DNA of 64,000 nucleotides from Onchocerca lupi (GCA_028564675.1 JAOVVO010000220.1:47603-111602); one strand, 5' to 3'; shown: positions 1 through 14,365, numbered from the stretch's first letter. Made by a program: numbers and translations. The notes: generated by a model not told the origin, from the sequence alone.

Positions 1-3000
1 AAACAAACTCCAATGAAACTTTTAAAAACGATCAAATCAATTAACAGACAGTACAGATGCATACATTGTAATAGTTTCTTTCTGGCAAGCAAATAAACAA
101 TAATATTATTTGTTCATATTTATTAATTCAATTAATTAGCATGCTTACTTTACATCTCTATCTTTTAACATTCATAGAGCAAATTAAATAAATAAAGTTT
201 AACTCAGTCTGTCGATTTTAACTATTTCCTTCTTTCATTAATTCGATTAATATTTTATAGTACTAAATTAAGATTGATCTGTGTTTAAGCCTGAGTTAGC
301 TTGCAGTTGAAATCTAAATCTGAACATGCAAGTTCTAAATTTAACTCAAACAATAACTCTACATCTTAATTTTGGAAAGTTATTTTTAATTTGAACAATA
401 TTTTATTTCCTTCTTTTGATTGGTAATTACATTAAGTTAGCAATTAATATTAAACAGTTATTGAAATGATATCGTTTGTATTATTAAGCAAATCTTTGAG
501 GAAAATGAAAAAAAAAAGCCATTAATTGATTAAAATAAAAATAAAAAAATTTGCAAATTTATTTGAATAAAAAGGAAAAAATGATGAAACTGGAGCTATG
601 ATTCTCACTCAATTAAAAATCAATTTCGCTAAACAGATGTTTAATTAATCGATTGATCGACTGATTAAAGCATTTTCTTTTCTTTCACTTCATCTCTTCA
701 TTCATCTATCTATTTTCAAAAAACCATTTTCAAAATTATCAATCAAGAAATGATATTTCAGTAAAAAAAAAAAGTCGATGGAATTTTTATTCTTTCCTTT
801 TTTTTCCACTGCCTTTCGCTATTTTTTTTCCTTTTTTCCACTTTTTTCCATTCCCCGGCCTTTACTATATCAGAGGGAATAAAATAATTTTAATGTGAAT
901 TTCAAGGATTGATTGAGGTGGGCAGAGAAGGGAAAGGGAGAAGAAGGAAAACTGGAAAGAAAATAGAAAAGAAAAGTAAGAAAAAAAAGGAAGAAAATCA
1001 TAACAATGCATGGAATGAGCAAGCTGATTTTAATATTTAAATTAAAACAAAAGTTTTTACCGTATGAAAAAGATCATTCGATTACTTCTGTTAATATTTC
1101 ATCCCATTAAATAATTAATTCAAATTTTGACAGGACTTTGATTATCTACTTGTCTCGCGCTACTTTCCACCGACTGGCTCCACTTATTGATCATTGATTT
1201 CTATGACTCCTTGGGCAATGCCACTATTGATCTTTGGTCTTGAATACGTTCTAAACTTAAAAAAATAAGCTAAAAACAAATTTCACACAGCGTTCTTGAG
1301 GATAAACTTTTTTCAACAAAACAAAGGTTAGAAAAATTTTCTAAAAAAAAAAGTTTCAAAATTTAATTAAATTATATAATAATTTTTACGTTATTATATG
1401 CTCATTATTGAATTCAACAAATGATATATTAAAAATATGAAATATGAATTATTCTAAAGAAAAAGTAAGAGTATATTTAAAAAATCTTAAATTAATTTGC
1501 ATGTGTTAATCTTCATTATTTAAGAGTGAAAATCTCTAATTAGACTTAAACTAGGATATAAAATTTATTATCTCAATAATGATGACTACTTCGTTTATAT
1601 TTAAATTAATAAATTATATCATATTACACTAACTCATGTTACTTTTTTAACTTTCTATGCTGTAATTAATTCTATCGTAGCAATTTTTAAGCAATTTTTG
1701 AAAAAAAAAATTTTTTTCTGTTGATATCTCTTTTTCCTATTTTTTTTTTTTTGCAAGAAGTATGATATGTGCTTTATTTCAAATATTTGATGAATGATAC
1801 AAATTATGCATTTCAATTAAAAAGTGAGAAAAAATTGGAAAATGAAGTATTACTGATAACAGTGAAATCTAAGCGGAATATTTGAAAGGTAAAATCTGTG
1901 AAAGTGATAGGAAATTTACCTTAAAAAATTAAAAAAAAATAAGCCTTTTCTTCTTCTCTAATCTTTCGTTATTAAAAACAATTACTATAATTAAATTAGT
2001 TAGCTGAAGAAGGAGAGGGAGAAAAAAGTGCAAAAATACGGTATGATTTGAAAAATTTCCAAAAATTTTTTTAAAAAAAAATCTTTTTTAAACTTTTTAA
2101 ATAAAAAGAAAAACAAAAAAAGAACCCTTTTTTCAATTTTCAAATTAAATAAACCAAACATTGACAAATGTATAATAAAAGAAAGGAGAAAAGAAAAAGA
2201 GAAAGAGAAATAAGAAGAGAAACGAAGGAATCACTCATAGGACTGGCAAAAAGAAAAGAGTTTACTTAAAGAAGACAACCTAAAAAGAATTTTGTGTTAA
2301 ATTGAAAAATTTAAATGATACATGGAAAGGAAGAAAGAAAAAGGGAATTACAAAAGAGAAAGAAGAGGAAAAAGAGAAAAGAAGAAAGAAAGGTAATATG
2401 ATTATAATATAATTTATAGTGACAAATCATAGATGCAAATGTAAGAGATTAGAGGAAAGAAGAAGATTTAAAAATTAGGAAAAGGAAAAATAGAACTTTT
2501 TTTTTCATTATTGAATGATGGATGGTGAGAAGTGTGTGCAATATACTGAAATATGGAGAAATTAAAAGAGAAAGATGGGAAGGAAATAGTTCATGCAAAA
2601 TGAAGAGATTGAAATTGCAAGGAAAAGAAAAAAGATTTCGAATCTATCCGTTAATACATATTTCTTTCTTTTCTTTTTTAATTTAATTTTAAGAGAAAGA
2701 ATAAAAATCAAATAAACATAATTAATTATAGTATAATGAAAAGTTTTGTTCATTAAATGGAAATTCTATTTATCAAAACAACAATATATTAATGAATTTC
2801 ATTCGACCATTTCAGTTGCTATTATTACTCATCGATCGCTGAGCTGAAGAAAGGCCGCTCATTCAACTTTCATATATCTATCATTCATTATCGATTATGG
2901 AATAGAAAAAAAAAAATGATGCATAGAATATTACATATTGAGTGCATAAGGAGTAATATACTTGGAAATTTCGAAACATCGAAATCATTCATTCGTTCTT

Positions 3001-3924
3001 AATAATTCTTTTAAATTTTAATTACTAACTTTCATTAATGATAATATGAATGATAACATGTAGTATCTATTATAATATTTCATATAAAAATAATAATGGT
3101 TAATGTAAAATTCGAAAAAAATGAGAGAGAAAATGCTCATTATATATATAATGTCATAATCTGACCTAAAGATGTAAATTAATGCTTCAAATAAATGTTC
3201 GTAACAAATGTCTTCCTACTGTGACCTTTACTGAATTACTAATTAATAATTAAACCAATGTACTGATTTTCTTTCTATCAATTTCCACTTTTTTTTTCTC
3301 TTAAATGAATTATGATTAAAAGCAATTATAGAAAAACAGAAAAAAAGACGCAATATAAACAAAAAAAAAAGACGTGTTCAATGCTCAAAAAAAAAAAAAA
3401 AAAAAAAAAAACTTGAAAACAATTTTATCTAAAGATAAATGATTTAAATTTTAAGTAAAAATTTGTATATCTAAGCATATATGAACAAGTATTTATACGC
3501 AAAAGTATATAAACACGTACGTGAAGATGCATAGATGTTGGTTAGAGAAATAATGTAAATATAACGAATTCCGATAAAATGAAATTTCGAATTGAAAGGA
3601 ATTTTTGATATATTGTCGAAAAACAAAAAAAGAAGAAAGTTATACGTCCAAACATAGACGCCGAAGGATGGAAGGTGACATTCATTGACATGCATGCAAT
3701 TACACACTTACTAATTTGATCATCTCTCCAATCCAATAATCCATTTCTTCTTAACCAATTAAATTTGGATGATTCGTTAAAATGTTTTCTTTTTATCGGA
3801 AAAAAGTTCGATTAAATAGTAAGGCATAGCATCAATGAACTATCAATGGACTGTAAGGCATTTTAAGGCCAATAAAAAGTAATGCAGATTGGTCTACTAG
3901 GCTAGGACTTTTCAAGTGTGTGTG

Positions 3925-4060
3925 TCATTTTCAGATAAATAATCTCTAATACTCATTCATAGCTTTCCTATGGCTATTTATGGTAAAAATAAAAAAAGGC
4001 CGCATAAACGGGCAAAAAAAGCCTATGAATGAGCACCAGAGATTAGCTGTCTGAAAATGA
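3925..4060. repeat. Imperfect foldback, 38-bp arms
   Basis: The left arm at 3925-3962 starts TCATTTTCAGATAA and ends CTCATTCATAG. It pairs with 4023-4060, which starts CTATGAATGAG and ends CTGAAAATGA. About 30 of 38 positions match. Weaker pairing continues inward, where CTTTCC and TTTATG pair with CATAAA and the AAAAAAAG run. The loop holds a small GC-rich segment. It could be a MITE-like remnant or a structured transcript. No flanking target-site duplication was obvious. Confidence 0.7.
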
Positions 4061-7000
4061 TGATAGATTCAAAATTTATGCCAAAAAAAAAAAACGCTTC
4101 TAATCATATGATCATTATTAATTGTAATTTCGATCATTCTTCATTTCTTAAATTCCATATATTTTGTTTTTTTTCCTTCTAAAAAAACAAATGAAACTTT
4201 GAAGTTGGCAATTATAAATTATGTTTATAGCATATTTTCTGATGAATGGTAATATTTATTAGCATAGCAAATTTGAAAATGGATTTGGACACCGATTTAT
4301 TTTGCTAATCTCAAAAATCCAGTCCTTCTCAGAACATCCATGAAAATTCATTTATTAAACTATTGATAATTGAAATTCGCAAAAAAGATTTCATTCGATT
4401 CCTTTTTTGATTCCTTAACTATTTTTTTCGTTTTTTAAAAATTGATCTCTGATAATATTAGTATCAAAATATTCGTATTACTTTTTGTTTGATGATCGCT
4501 GATTCCATGTTTACTTTCTCCCCTTTATTCTGCTTAGGTTGATTTGATAATCGATTGAAAGTGGAAGAAAAATGAAAAGGATTATACCAGATTTTGTGAT
4601 ATGAAACCCAGAAGATTAAGACAGAGATAAGAGATAAAAAAAGGATAAGGTGATAATGAATAATGAAGGAAAAAGGAAATGGATGTAAATAATAGTAGTT
4701 TGGGGGGAAATGAATTGAAAATTTCCTCAAAATATGGATGCTAAATGGAAGATGAAAAAAGAAGAAAAAATGACATTATTTACATTGGCAGATCAAAAAT
4801 AACTTCTTTTCCTTCCTGCAATTGATAATTTCGACTTAAAATTCAATAATTGATTTAATAAGAGTTGGAAACAGAGCAAAAAAGAAAAAAAATAGTCGAT
4901 TATTGAAATTCGATGAAATTAAAATAAAGCTTTATGAAGCATTTTTCATATGAATGAAATGAACAATTGTAAATCATATTTATTGAGTAATTTTAATAAA
5001 TAAAAGTTGTATAATCGATTTAAATACATTATTTCTTGTTTGAGTACATCATCGATTACATTTGATATGTAAATAAGTATACTAGTAGATGAACATTTTG
5101 TAAATAAATAAGTGCAAAATTTCATTTTTTACCCTTATTTTTTCAAAAGTGATACAAACAATAAGATGAATAAATCGAATTCAACTTTTTTTTTTCTTTT
5201 CCTCCATTTCATTTCATTTATTTACAAATAACGAAAAATTGATGTAAATACTAACTTAATTTGATGTTATTTGTGATTTGCTTGGTCAATAAGTGATCAA
5301 AGATAAGCATTTAATGTACAGATAAATAAGCAAAGAAGTTCGTAAAGTAAGTGGAAGGACGCGAATAATAAATATCATTGGATTACTATTAGGGAAAGAG
5401 AAAAGTGTATTGGCAATTATAACTAAAAAAGTTTATAAAATCGATTTTTACAATGCTGACACGACCTATGACATCCCTTGAACGATAATATATTGATGGA
5501 TAGTTATAACATTGCTTCCTTCCATAATAAAAAAAAAATCATTCAAATGTCAAAGATCATAAATGACAATGATCATACTTGTAACTGGCTTACAAATTTT
5601 ATAATGTTTACTGCGGAGTGATTTTCAATTTCTTCTACTTTCAATCTCAATTTGACACTTCATTTATAATTTAAGTTTAAGTACGGCAAATAATTAAACT
5701 TCAATCAGAATTAATCTTTCATATTCATTTAAAATAAAATAACCTTTACTTATTTTTGTTTAATTTTAGCTATTTAATTCAATGTTTTAACCATCGTCAT
5801 CGTAAATACTAAAAAAAAGAAAAAAAATATTTGTAATACTGAAATAAGGACTGGCATTTTAGTAATTATATTATCTATTGGCAGATCATAATTGATATTA
5901 ATTGCGGATCATTATCCGAAAATTTATAATAGTAATCAGAGAAAGAGAAAAATGAAATTTCATTAATAACTGAATTAAAAAAAAAGATCCGAGTCAACAT
6001 GAAGTTATTCATTTCCAGTCAAATATGTCAGTGATACACTTGGATGACATCAAGTTAAATGACAATTAATTAATTGGTTCGGCGTAAATATATAATCCAT
6101 TCATTATGGATATTGATCGTTTACACTAAAAAAGAAGTATTATCAAGGTTTATGATTAATGATAATTAATCCGTTTATTTGTTCCTGAAATAACTTCAAA
6201 GAACTAATCAAATTATGCAAACTTTTCTTTTATAATTTCGAAAAAGTTTGATATTTTATTAAAACTAAGCTAAACAACTCATTAAGAAGAATATAAGTAT
6301 GCAACAGAAAATTATTATCCAGACAAATAACTAATTTCACTTCATGAAAAAATCAATTTATCATAAGATATAATTAATCCAAGTTATTATATAATATGTA
6401 CGCCAACTTGATAAGCGTAAGTTTCACGTTACTCAGTAATATGCTGGAATAGCAACATCACTAGGAAATACTGCATATTTCATAAAAAACCGTAGTTTCA
6501 ATGTGAAGTAACATTAAAATAACGATAAATGCAATATTAATTATGGAGAAATAATAATGCAACTGCCTTTTTATTCCTATTTCTCAACGATAAATTATCA
6601 TTTTGTAGTGGGAAAAAAAAAGAAAGATGAATTAACAAAATGGCAATTTACGTTGTCCATTTATCTGACGTATAAGTTAATTTGACATAGGTTAATAATT
6701 ATGTAATTTATGCAAACTTTTCAAATAAACAGGAAAAAAGCATCAAAATAGAAAATATGTAAACAAAACAATCTGAATTTGAAAAATGACATCATAAGAA
6801 GAAGCACCAGAGCATATTTGATTCAATTATGTGTATCAAATGGTAAATGCATAGTTAGATTGATCATGCTTAAATGGTCGATGAAATGAGTTAAGTGGAT
6901 GAAACCATGCCATCAAAGTATCATAAGTGAATGATGAAATAAGGCTAAACGATCAAAGTGTTATAAGTCGATTATCAGACGTGCAATAATAAGGAACGTT

Positions 7001-7440
7001 TAGGGAAAGATTGTGGAAATATCTATCAGTCAGAATTGAAGGAACAATTTCCAATGGCTGCAATCAATGATGGTTTGGCAGAGAGATGGGAGGGAACCGA
7101 AACTAATCGCCCTTGGCATGATGGAGGGAAGGAAGGCAATGATGCACAGAGAGGAAGAGATTACATGATAGAGCACGGAAAAGTGGAGAGAAAGGAGAGA
7201 GAGAGAGGAAGAAGAGTAGAAAAAAAGGAAGAAAAATGAAAAATTATATCATCTAACCATCCCTGTCTTCTCCCGCGTTTCGATGACATTCATGTCCACC
7301 TTTCCCCCCGACAATTCTTCCAACTTTGAATTCATATCTTCTTGCAATGAGAGACGAAAGGAAAGGAGCAAAAAGAGGATGAATACATGACCGTTTTACC
7401 GGAGAAAGAAGATCAGGTCATCTGTTCATCCGATATATTT

Positions 7441-7456
7441 CTCTCTCTCTCTCTCA
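7441..7456. repeat. (CT)n microsatellite
   Basis: A short run of CT dinucleotides in pyrimidine-rich sequence. Similar tracts occur at about 8139-8160 and 8450-8487. Confidence 0.8.
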
Positions 7457-8446
7457 GACAGTTGATGTAATCTCAGTTTTTCACTTCTTTTCAAGTTCTG
7501 GTCATTTTCTGGAATCTTTGACATTTTTCGTTCGATCTTTTTTCTTCTCATTATTCTGTTCAAATTTTCCAATTCTACCTCATCTTTCGTTTTTTCTCTT
7601 TCCGCATGTTAGCAAGAAGTCATTTATTTCTTTTTTTCCCGAAGTAATGAATATTAAAAGGAAATTAGAATAAAAGGGAAAACTGAAAAGAAGAAAGGAA
7701 ATCTTTATCCAGATTTTTGGAGACTGAAAAGGAAACGAAATTCTTACTCAAATTTTTAGGTAATTTTTAACTGAAAAAATTTTCTTGTGAATAATTGTGA
7801 AAAGAGCAATAATTTTTCATAGTATTACTAAAATTTCTGGGTAAAAAAATCATTCCATTTCTATTTCCCTTTCTTTCTTTTTCTGAAAATTTAATTTTTG
7901 ATGAAAGGGAAATTCTGCAGAAAAGAAAGAAAAAAACGTTCCTGCCTTTCTGTTTTTCAAAATTTTTTCATTTCAAGATTGGAAAACAAAAAGAGAGAAA
8001 GAAAAAAAAAATTGAGACAATATCAAACAAACGATTCAAAATAAAATGAAAAGGGAAAAAAAGCTAAGCATACAACGAAACAAAGATTAATGAATCAGTA
8101 TAAGAAGAGAGAATAATTGCTACCGATGACCTCCTCTTTCTCTCTCTCTCTCTCTCTGCCTCTCCCTTTCTCCTAACTTGTGAAATTTTCTGCTTTTAGC
8201 ATTTGTCATCCATTGGTGACATGTTTAATTTTCTTCCTTTGGTCGGGAATCATCTCATCTCATCGCATTTCAGGATATTGTATAACGAGATAAGAAATGC
8301 CGAATTGTTATTGACTTTTCTCATTTTTCATTTCAAAAAATTGAACTTCATCCAAAGAAATGATCATAAAAACGGCGAATTGCTATCGAATAAGTGTAGC
8401 TAATCATCCATCTTGCATAAAATTATTTTCAATTTTTCCTTCCTTC

Positions 8447-8449
8447 CTC

Positions 8450-8480
<31 letters not shown>

Positions 8481-8487
8481 TCTCTCG
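8447..8487. repeat. (CT)n microsatellite
   Basis: An almost uninterrupted CT dinucleotide run of about 40 bases, broken by one CCCTCT variant. Confidence 0.85.
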
Positions 8488-8880
8488 TTCTTGACATCAT
8501 GATGAAACATTCATTCTTTATTTGATTGGAATAGTGAAATCGATATAAAATTATAGTATGATTCCAATCAATCAACTATTTCTTAACTTTTTTCCGCCTT
8601 CTCTGAATTCCCTCTCTCATTCATTTATTCGATTATTCTCGGTAATTCTTAATTACCTGTTTTTCTTCCTTTCTTAATTTTAACCTTCATCTATTCCTCT
8701 CTTCAACCTCAGTCCTCAATATCATTTTATCTGTTCCCTTATCATCTATTATACGTTCGCAATTGATAATCTTATTCCTCTCAATTCATCTATTCACGAA
8801 CTGATGACAAAAAAAATTGATAAAAAATGCTTTAATGTTGCTTGCAATATGAATTATTGTCTTTTTGCTTCACTTTTCAG

Positions 8881-8985
8881 CATTTTAATTCCATCAAATA
8901 TAGTTCACGTGGATTGCGTAAGATTCTTACGACGGCGTGCGACTTGTGTGCATTCACATGGCTGACATATTTGAGAGAAGCTTAA
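8881..8985 (+). other. Possible terminal exon, 34 codons
   Basis: A good acceptor (CACTTTTCAG, ending 8880) is followed by a phase-0 open frame of 34 codons. It includes TTACDLCAFTWLTYLREA and ends at TAA 8983-8985. The patch is less AT-rich than its surroundings. A second frame is also open over most of it, and I could not identify an upstream exon with confidence. It could be the 3' exon of an unannotated gene, or chance. It resembles no family I recognise. Confidence 0.2.
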
Positions 8986-9340
8986 AAACAAGTTCGCAAA
9001 ATGTTTCGTTTCAAGCAAGTTCGAGCATAATTCACTCCCAAATCGATTATTTTTACCGATTGCTAGCAGCAATCCAATGATTACTTAATTTGGATAAAAT
9101 TTAAAAAAGCAATGTTGCATTTAGCAGGAAAATAATTTTTCAAGAGGAAAATAATTAAATAATTTTTTTTATAAGAGGAAAATAATTTTTTTTTTTTCGA
9201 AAATGAAAATAATTTGTAAATTTGACACATTTTAAATAATTATTTCTGTTTGGCAATATAAGTTATAAGCTTGGCATATAATTGCGGTACTATCAAAAGG
9301 ATAGCAGACTAAATCAGTTAGAGTGATAATATAGCACATA

Positions 9341-9462
9341 ATCGTTTTAGGATGATTAATTTAATAGTGTTATCTTTCAAGATAATTAGTTTAATTACAT
9401 TATCATCTCAAGATAACTACTCTAATTATATTATTATTTCAAGACAATTAATTTAATCAGTA
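9341..9462. repeat. 30-bp minisatellite, four units
   Basis: Four adjacent diverged units lie at 9341-9371, 9372-9401, 9402-9432 and 9433-9462. Each follows the pattern AT..TTTCAAGATAATTA..TTAAT..., and lengths alternate between 31 and 30 bp. Confidence 0.75.
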
Positions 9463-10132
9463 AATATTTGAGACAACTGAAAGACTATTTGGAATGATTG
9501 ACGAATAAAGGTTAATAAAATGAATGATGGGAAGGAAAATGATTAAATTCAAATTTATTATAACGATAATTCCTAAAATAATGCTAGCCTCTGTTTTATC
9601 TAAAAAATGATTAAATACTTGCGCTGAAATATTATTTAAAGAAATTTTACTTTCAATTTTATCTTTTAAGGATGAAAAAGAAAGTGAATAATTATAAGGG
9701 AAAGAGAAAGGAATGGAAGAATATTTGAGAAAAAAGAAGAGAAGAGATATATTTGATGAGATGCTTCTAAAAATATTTGAGTCCATTTAAATGAGAGCCA
9801 TTTTGTCTTCTTTTTAATAGTAAAGTTTTGAGAACAAATCGAACTGAAACTTTTTCAATTGCTAACAAATCAAATACAACGTAACGAGAAGAAAGCATTT
9901 TTGAAATTTTCAAATCATTGATGGGAATTAAAAACAAACAGTAGAAATTGATAATATTATTGGTGTATGAGTTGTAGGAGAATCGTTATTTATGAATATC
10001 TAAATCAATGCTTCATGCATTTCTTTCATATATCTTAACATTTTTTGCAAAGAAATTTTGAGTTCTCGTTTTTTTTCTTTTTTTTTTTTATTTTTTTTAT
10101 TTTTTTCGTAACAGTTTTTTTTTCCTCGAATC

Positions 10133-10213
10133 GCATTTGGACACAAAATTAAAATATATGAAAATAAAAGAAAACTATTTTATATGGTTGAAATTATTTC
10201 TATCTTCAAAATT
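10133..10213. repeat. ~80-bp direct repeat, copy 1
   Basis: It contains GCATTTGGACACAAAATT, then ATATATG.AAATAAAAG and ATTATTTCTATCTTCAAAAT. The second copy is at 10593-10671, about 460 bp downstream in the same orientation. Identity by eye is well above 80%, with small indels. Confidence 0.75.
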
Positions 10214-10592
10214 TAGATTTAATATTACTAACTTTTAAGTTTGCACAGGAAAACAAAACAATTAATCAGTCATTAAAATGTTTTAATTCTTCCTTCGCAA
10301 AGTTTCAAAATGTACTACATAGATATATATTCTCACAAATCAGTGAATCATTAAATATTGGATAATTGTAAAATGTTATTAATTATTTAAAATGAGGTAG
10401 GAAGAAGAGAGAAACTTTAAACACAGTACGGTAATACATCAGATAAAAGATTTGTGATGAATTTATTGAAATCAACGAAAAACAGATGAGCTATTTCCGA
10501 AAACAAATCCTATCGGAATTTCAATTTAGCAATTTAAGAAAGGAAACTTTAATACAGATAATAAGAAACTTCAAAACCTTCTTTATTATATT

Positions 10593-10671
10593 GCATTTGG
10601 ACACAAAATTGAAATATATGGAAATAAAAGGAAACTATAAAATGGATAAAATTATTTCTATCTTCAAAATT
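10593..10671. repeat. ~80-bp direct repeat, copy 2
   Basis: Partner of 10133-10213, same orientation. It differs by scattered substitutions and a small deletion in the middle. A chance open frame runs across this copy but not across copy 1, so the repeat is not evidence of coding. Confidence 0.75.
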
Positions 10672-13600
10672 AATCAAAATTTTAATCAATTCATTTCATA
10701 ATAGAACAACGCAATTATCATCGATTTATTCATTCCAAATTTCTAATATTAATCGATGATCGCTACGAGCTTGATCAACGATCACTAGTAAATTACAAAA
10801 GTTCGAATTGCAAGATTTCAAACCAATCTTGCTTTTAATTATTCTAAATCCATAATTTCAGCTATCCTGGATTCTTTATTTAAATTATCCTCAATCTTAT
10901 ATTTAGTTATGATTCATTATTTTAGACTAATTAGTATAAATCCTTTTTTTTTTCTCATTCACTCAAGTATAATATGAATTGTAGTTTAGTTTGTTGACAT
11001 TGAAAATAACTGCGAAAAAAATAGAAGAAAAAAAAAAGAAAGAAAAAACAAAAGAGGCCTTCTATCCATTCGCCATTTTTCATTTCTAAAATAAGGAATA
11101 TCATTTCGATTTGAATAATATTTCAGAAAATTTTCGGATCCATTTTTTTTTTTGTTTTGTTTTTTTCTTCTTTCAGCCTCTAAGACAACGATTTGTTCGA
11201 AGTTAAACTGTTTGTTCACACATTTGTTTTTTTTTTTTTTTTTAAATTACAATTGCTGACTAAAACATCAACAACATTACTTAAACATCCTAACCTATTA
11301 AACTTACATAATTCCATATAAAATAAATAAAAAATTTTTTTTTAAATTTTTTCTTTTTTTTTTTTTGCAAAATTTGAATTAAAGAATTTTGCATCGAAAT
11401 ATATTTTTCCTTATTTTTTTTTTTTTAGAAATAAGGAGAATTTTTCTCCTTTCTTCTTCTGTAGATTTTTTTCTTTTTTTAAAAGCTCACACTTTTCTTT
11501 TTCAGATTTTGTACAAAATTTGAAAGTAATTTGAATTTAAAAATGAAGTGTAGCACAAATTTGTTTTTGTTTAAAGAATTGACTTTTTTTATTGGATTAG
11601 ATTAAAATTTATAAATTTCGTTTCAAATTTAATATCGTTATAAAGTATAAAAGTAGACAAATTTTATGACTTTTACAATTTCCTTATCAAATTTCAAAAG
11701 TTCTTATTTTTTCTGTTTCTCAAGAATTTCTTTTCTATGAGTGAAATCGATACTATCAGAGATGGAAGAAAGGACAGTAAAGGAATACACGAGGATAATA
11801 CATTGTATTTCATCGATTATTTATAATAATTTACTAATGCATTTTTGAATTATCAACAGAGAAAACATTTTCATTTCTAATTTCAAGTAAATGTGAGAAT
11901 TCAAATTTAAGCTATTACAAGCCTAATCGATTAATTAGTACTGTTTTTAATTATACGACAGACGGAATAAATTTTATCTCCACATTTTCATCATCTCCTT
12001 ATGCAATTTCGAAAATTTCTGCTTCTTCTATCTTCGAGAATCCTTTTCTATGAATGGAATTAGATATAACCTTTAACCCCCTTACTCATCTGACTAAATC
12101 ATCATTCCTCTATTCTGCTATTTATAGTCGAATCATTAAAAAGGATTAACATTTTGTGACATTTATTTTTAACATAATAATAATTATTTTTTGCAATTTC
12201 AAAAAAAATTCGAGAACAAATTCGATATTTCTCTCATAAATGTAACATTCAAGCAATGTTCAAGTGGAATTAAGGAAATTTTGGAGCATAAAATCATCGA
12301 AACCCAAAGGAATCAATCATTTTCTCTTTCATTCATTGTATTTTCGAAGTAGAAAAAAAAAAAAAAAAAAAAAAAAAGAAAGAAAAGTCCATTTAAAAAC
12401 AAAATTTAACATTTCATTTCTTCGTTATTCATATGTTGCTTTACAAAAAAACAGTGAAAAAAAATCGTTTCTTTTATTTTTAGCAAATTTCACTTCTTTC
12501 ATTCTAACAAGTTATGATTGTTTTTGACGGAGGGAAAATAACTGAAGACGGAATGGAACCGGAAAAACGGAAACCGAATGGATAAATGGACAGAAATCAT
12601 TTCAGTGATGAAATAAAATTATTGATATAAGTTGTAAGATTTGCGCCACACATCAATGTTAATTAATAACAAATAAGCTTCTTTTTTTTTTTTTTTTTTT
12701 TTGAATATTGAATTTTGTTAATTACTATGCAGGAAAATTATCTTTTTATTGCAATTAAATATGAAAAAAAAAAAAAATTTTTATTCTCCTTTCATGAAAT
12801 TTCCAAATTTGAAAATAATAAAAAAACTTTTCCAACTTGTAATTTTTTCAAGTTTAAAAAATTCCAAATTGGAAAGTTTCTTCTCTTTTATGATATTTTC
12901 TGAATATTTTAAAATATTGTTTCGATTTTTTGGAATTATAAGTAATAGTGTGCTGAATGAGTGAATTCCTTCAACCTTTGGCTCAAATAATTTAATATTC
13001 ATTAAAAAAATTTCTTTTAAATCAAAAAAAAAAAACACGAAAGTTTCTAGTCCAAATTTATTCAATATTTGTAATAATATATAAAAAGATAAAAAATAAG
13101 TTTATAAATCTGTTTTCAACGGATACAACCAATTTGAATCTCTTTTGAACCAAAAGTAAATGACATTCTCATAAATCATTACTTGCAACATTGTCCAGAA
13201 AATGCCGTAACAATTAAACAAAAAAAAAAAAAAAAAAAAAGAATTGTTTCGTTTTTATTTAAATTTTAAAACAGAACGAATTACAGCGAAATTTTTAGAA
13301 TTATTGAGATAAAGTTTCAAAAGATGCAATAAATATGTAAAATTGAACTAAATTATTCATCAAAAAAAAAAAAAAAAAAAAGAAAGAAAAAATAGAAAAA
13401 AATTATCAAAGAAATTGCATTTTTTCTTATTTCAGATTATAACAATCGTTGAAATGTCAAAAAGGTTGTAAATTCGTTAAAATCTTTCAGCGTTTCTTAA
13501 TTTATGCAACAAACATTTATCATTCACGATGATGGCAATGCTAATTAGAATATATTTATGGATGAAGTTAATTGAAAAACTGTAATGAATTCTTTCTTTT

Positions 13601-14365
13601 TTTTTAAATGATCGAAACAGAAGGAAAGGAAGGATGATAGAAGATAAGGATTGAAAAAGATTTTAAACTAATAATTGAAAAGATGATGACATCAGCGAGA
13701 AGATATCATAATACTTGATACTCATAGATCGGATTGAAATATACATGAAATCAAAATCTCTGAATACTTACAGGAAGAGTAAAATCACTTAATACTCACA
13801 GATTAATGGCTAGTCCTAAATTAGAATAAATTTTGGTAGCAATTTCGAATTAAAATTCTCCACTATCCGGCACTTCTCATCACAACTATCTTTCTGATAT
13901 TATCGATTTTCTGATGGATGAAGCTTGCAATATCGAAATCATTTTTTGTCATTTTTTTGCAAAATTCTATTAACAAAAAGCAAAAAGAAGCGGAAAAAGG
14001 AAATATTTGAAAGACAACTTATTCATAAAATGCCTTCAAATTGTACTAACAGAGCGAAGCAAAGCACAGCAAATGTAAGCAAAAAGCCATCGATAACTTT
14101 AGCAAATATACAAAATGCAAACTTTCTTCAATTTGTTTTCTCCTTTTTCCTTTTCAAAAACAAAAAAGAAAAAGAAAGAGGAAATGTGCGACAGATTTTG
14201 CCATGAAATTTGCACGAATATTTAAATTTTTTAAATATTATTCAATAAACAATCCTTCTCTTTTTTTGAATATATTTCGACCATAAAATCCATTTTCCAT
14301 GATTTAGGAAAATATTTGATGAGAAGAAAAAAACGAGACAAATGTAATTTTTTGAAGTGAGAGAA

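Noticed and set aside
1140..1245. Possible minus-strand exon (TYSRPKINSGIAQGVIEINDQ, stop)
   Set aside because: Only about 23 codons, no partner exon found, and a second frame is also open.
4464..4730. 88-codon minus-strand frame with hydrophobic stretch
   Set aside because: Phe/Ser/His/Leu-rich composition typical of antisense A-rich DNA; no acceptor at the start.
7036..7239. 67-codon plus-strand basic ORF
   Set aside because: The C-terminal half is translated GA-repeat (RKERERGRR). The start is weak and competing frames are open on the other strand (about 7255-7345).
10392..10400. TGAGGTAG, a let-7 seed-like string
   Set aside because: The following bases (GAAGAAGAG) do not match let-7 and no pre-miRNA hairpin surrounds it.
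12264..13065. Several Lys/Phe-rich frames
   Set aside because: They run across A and T homopolymers, with no coding-like composition.
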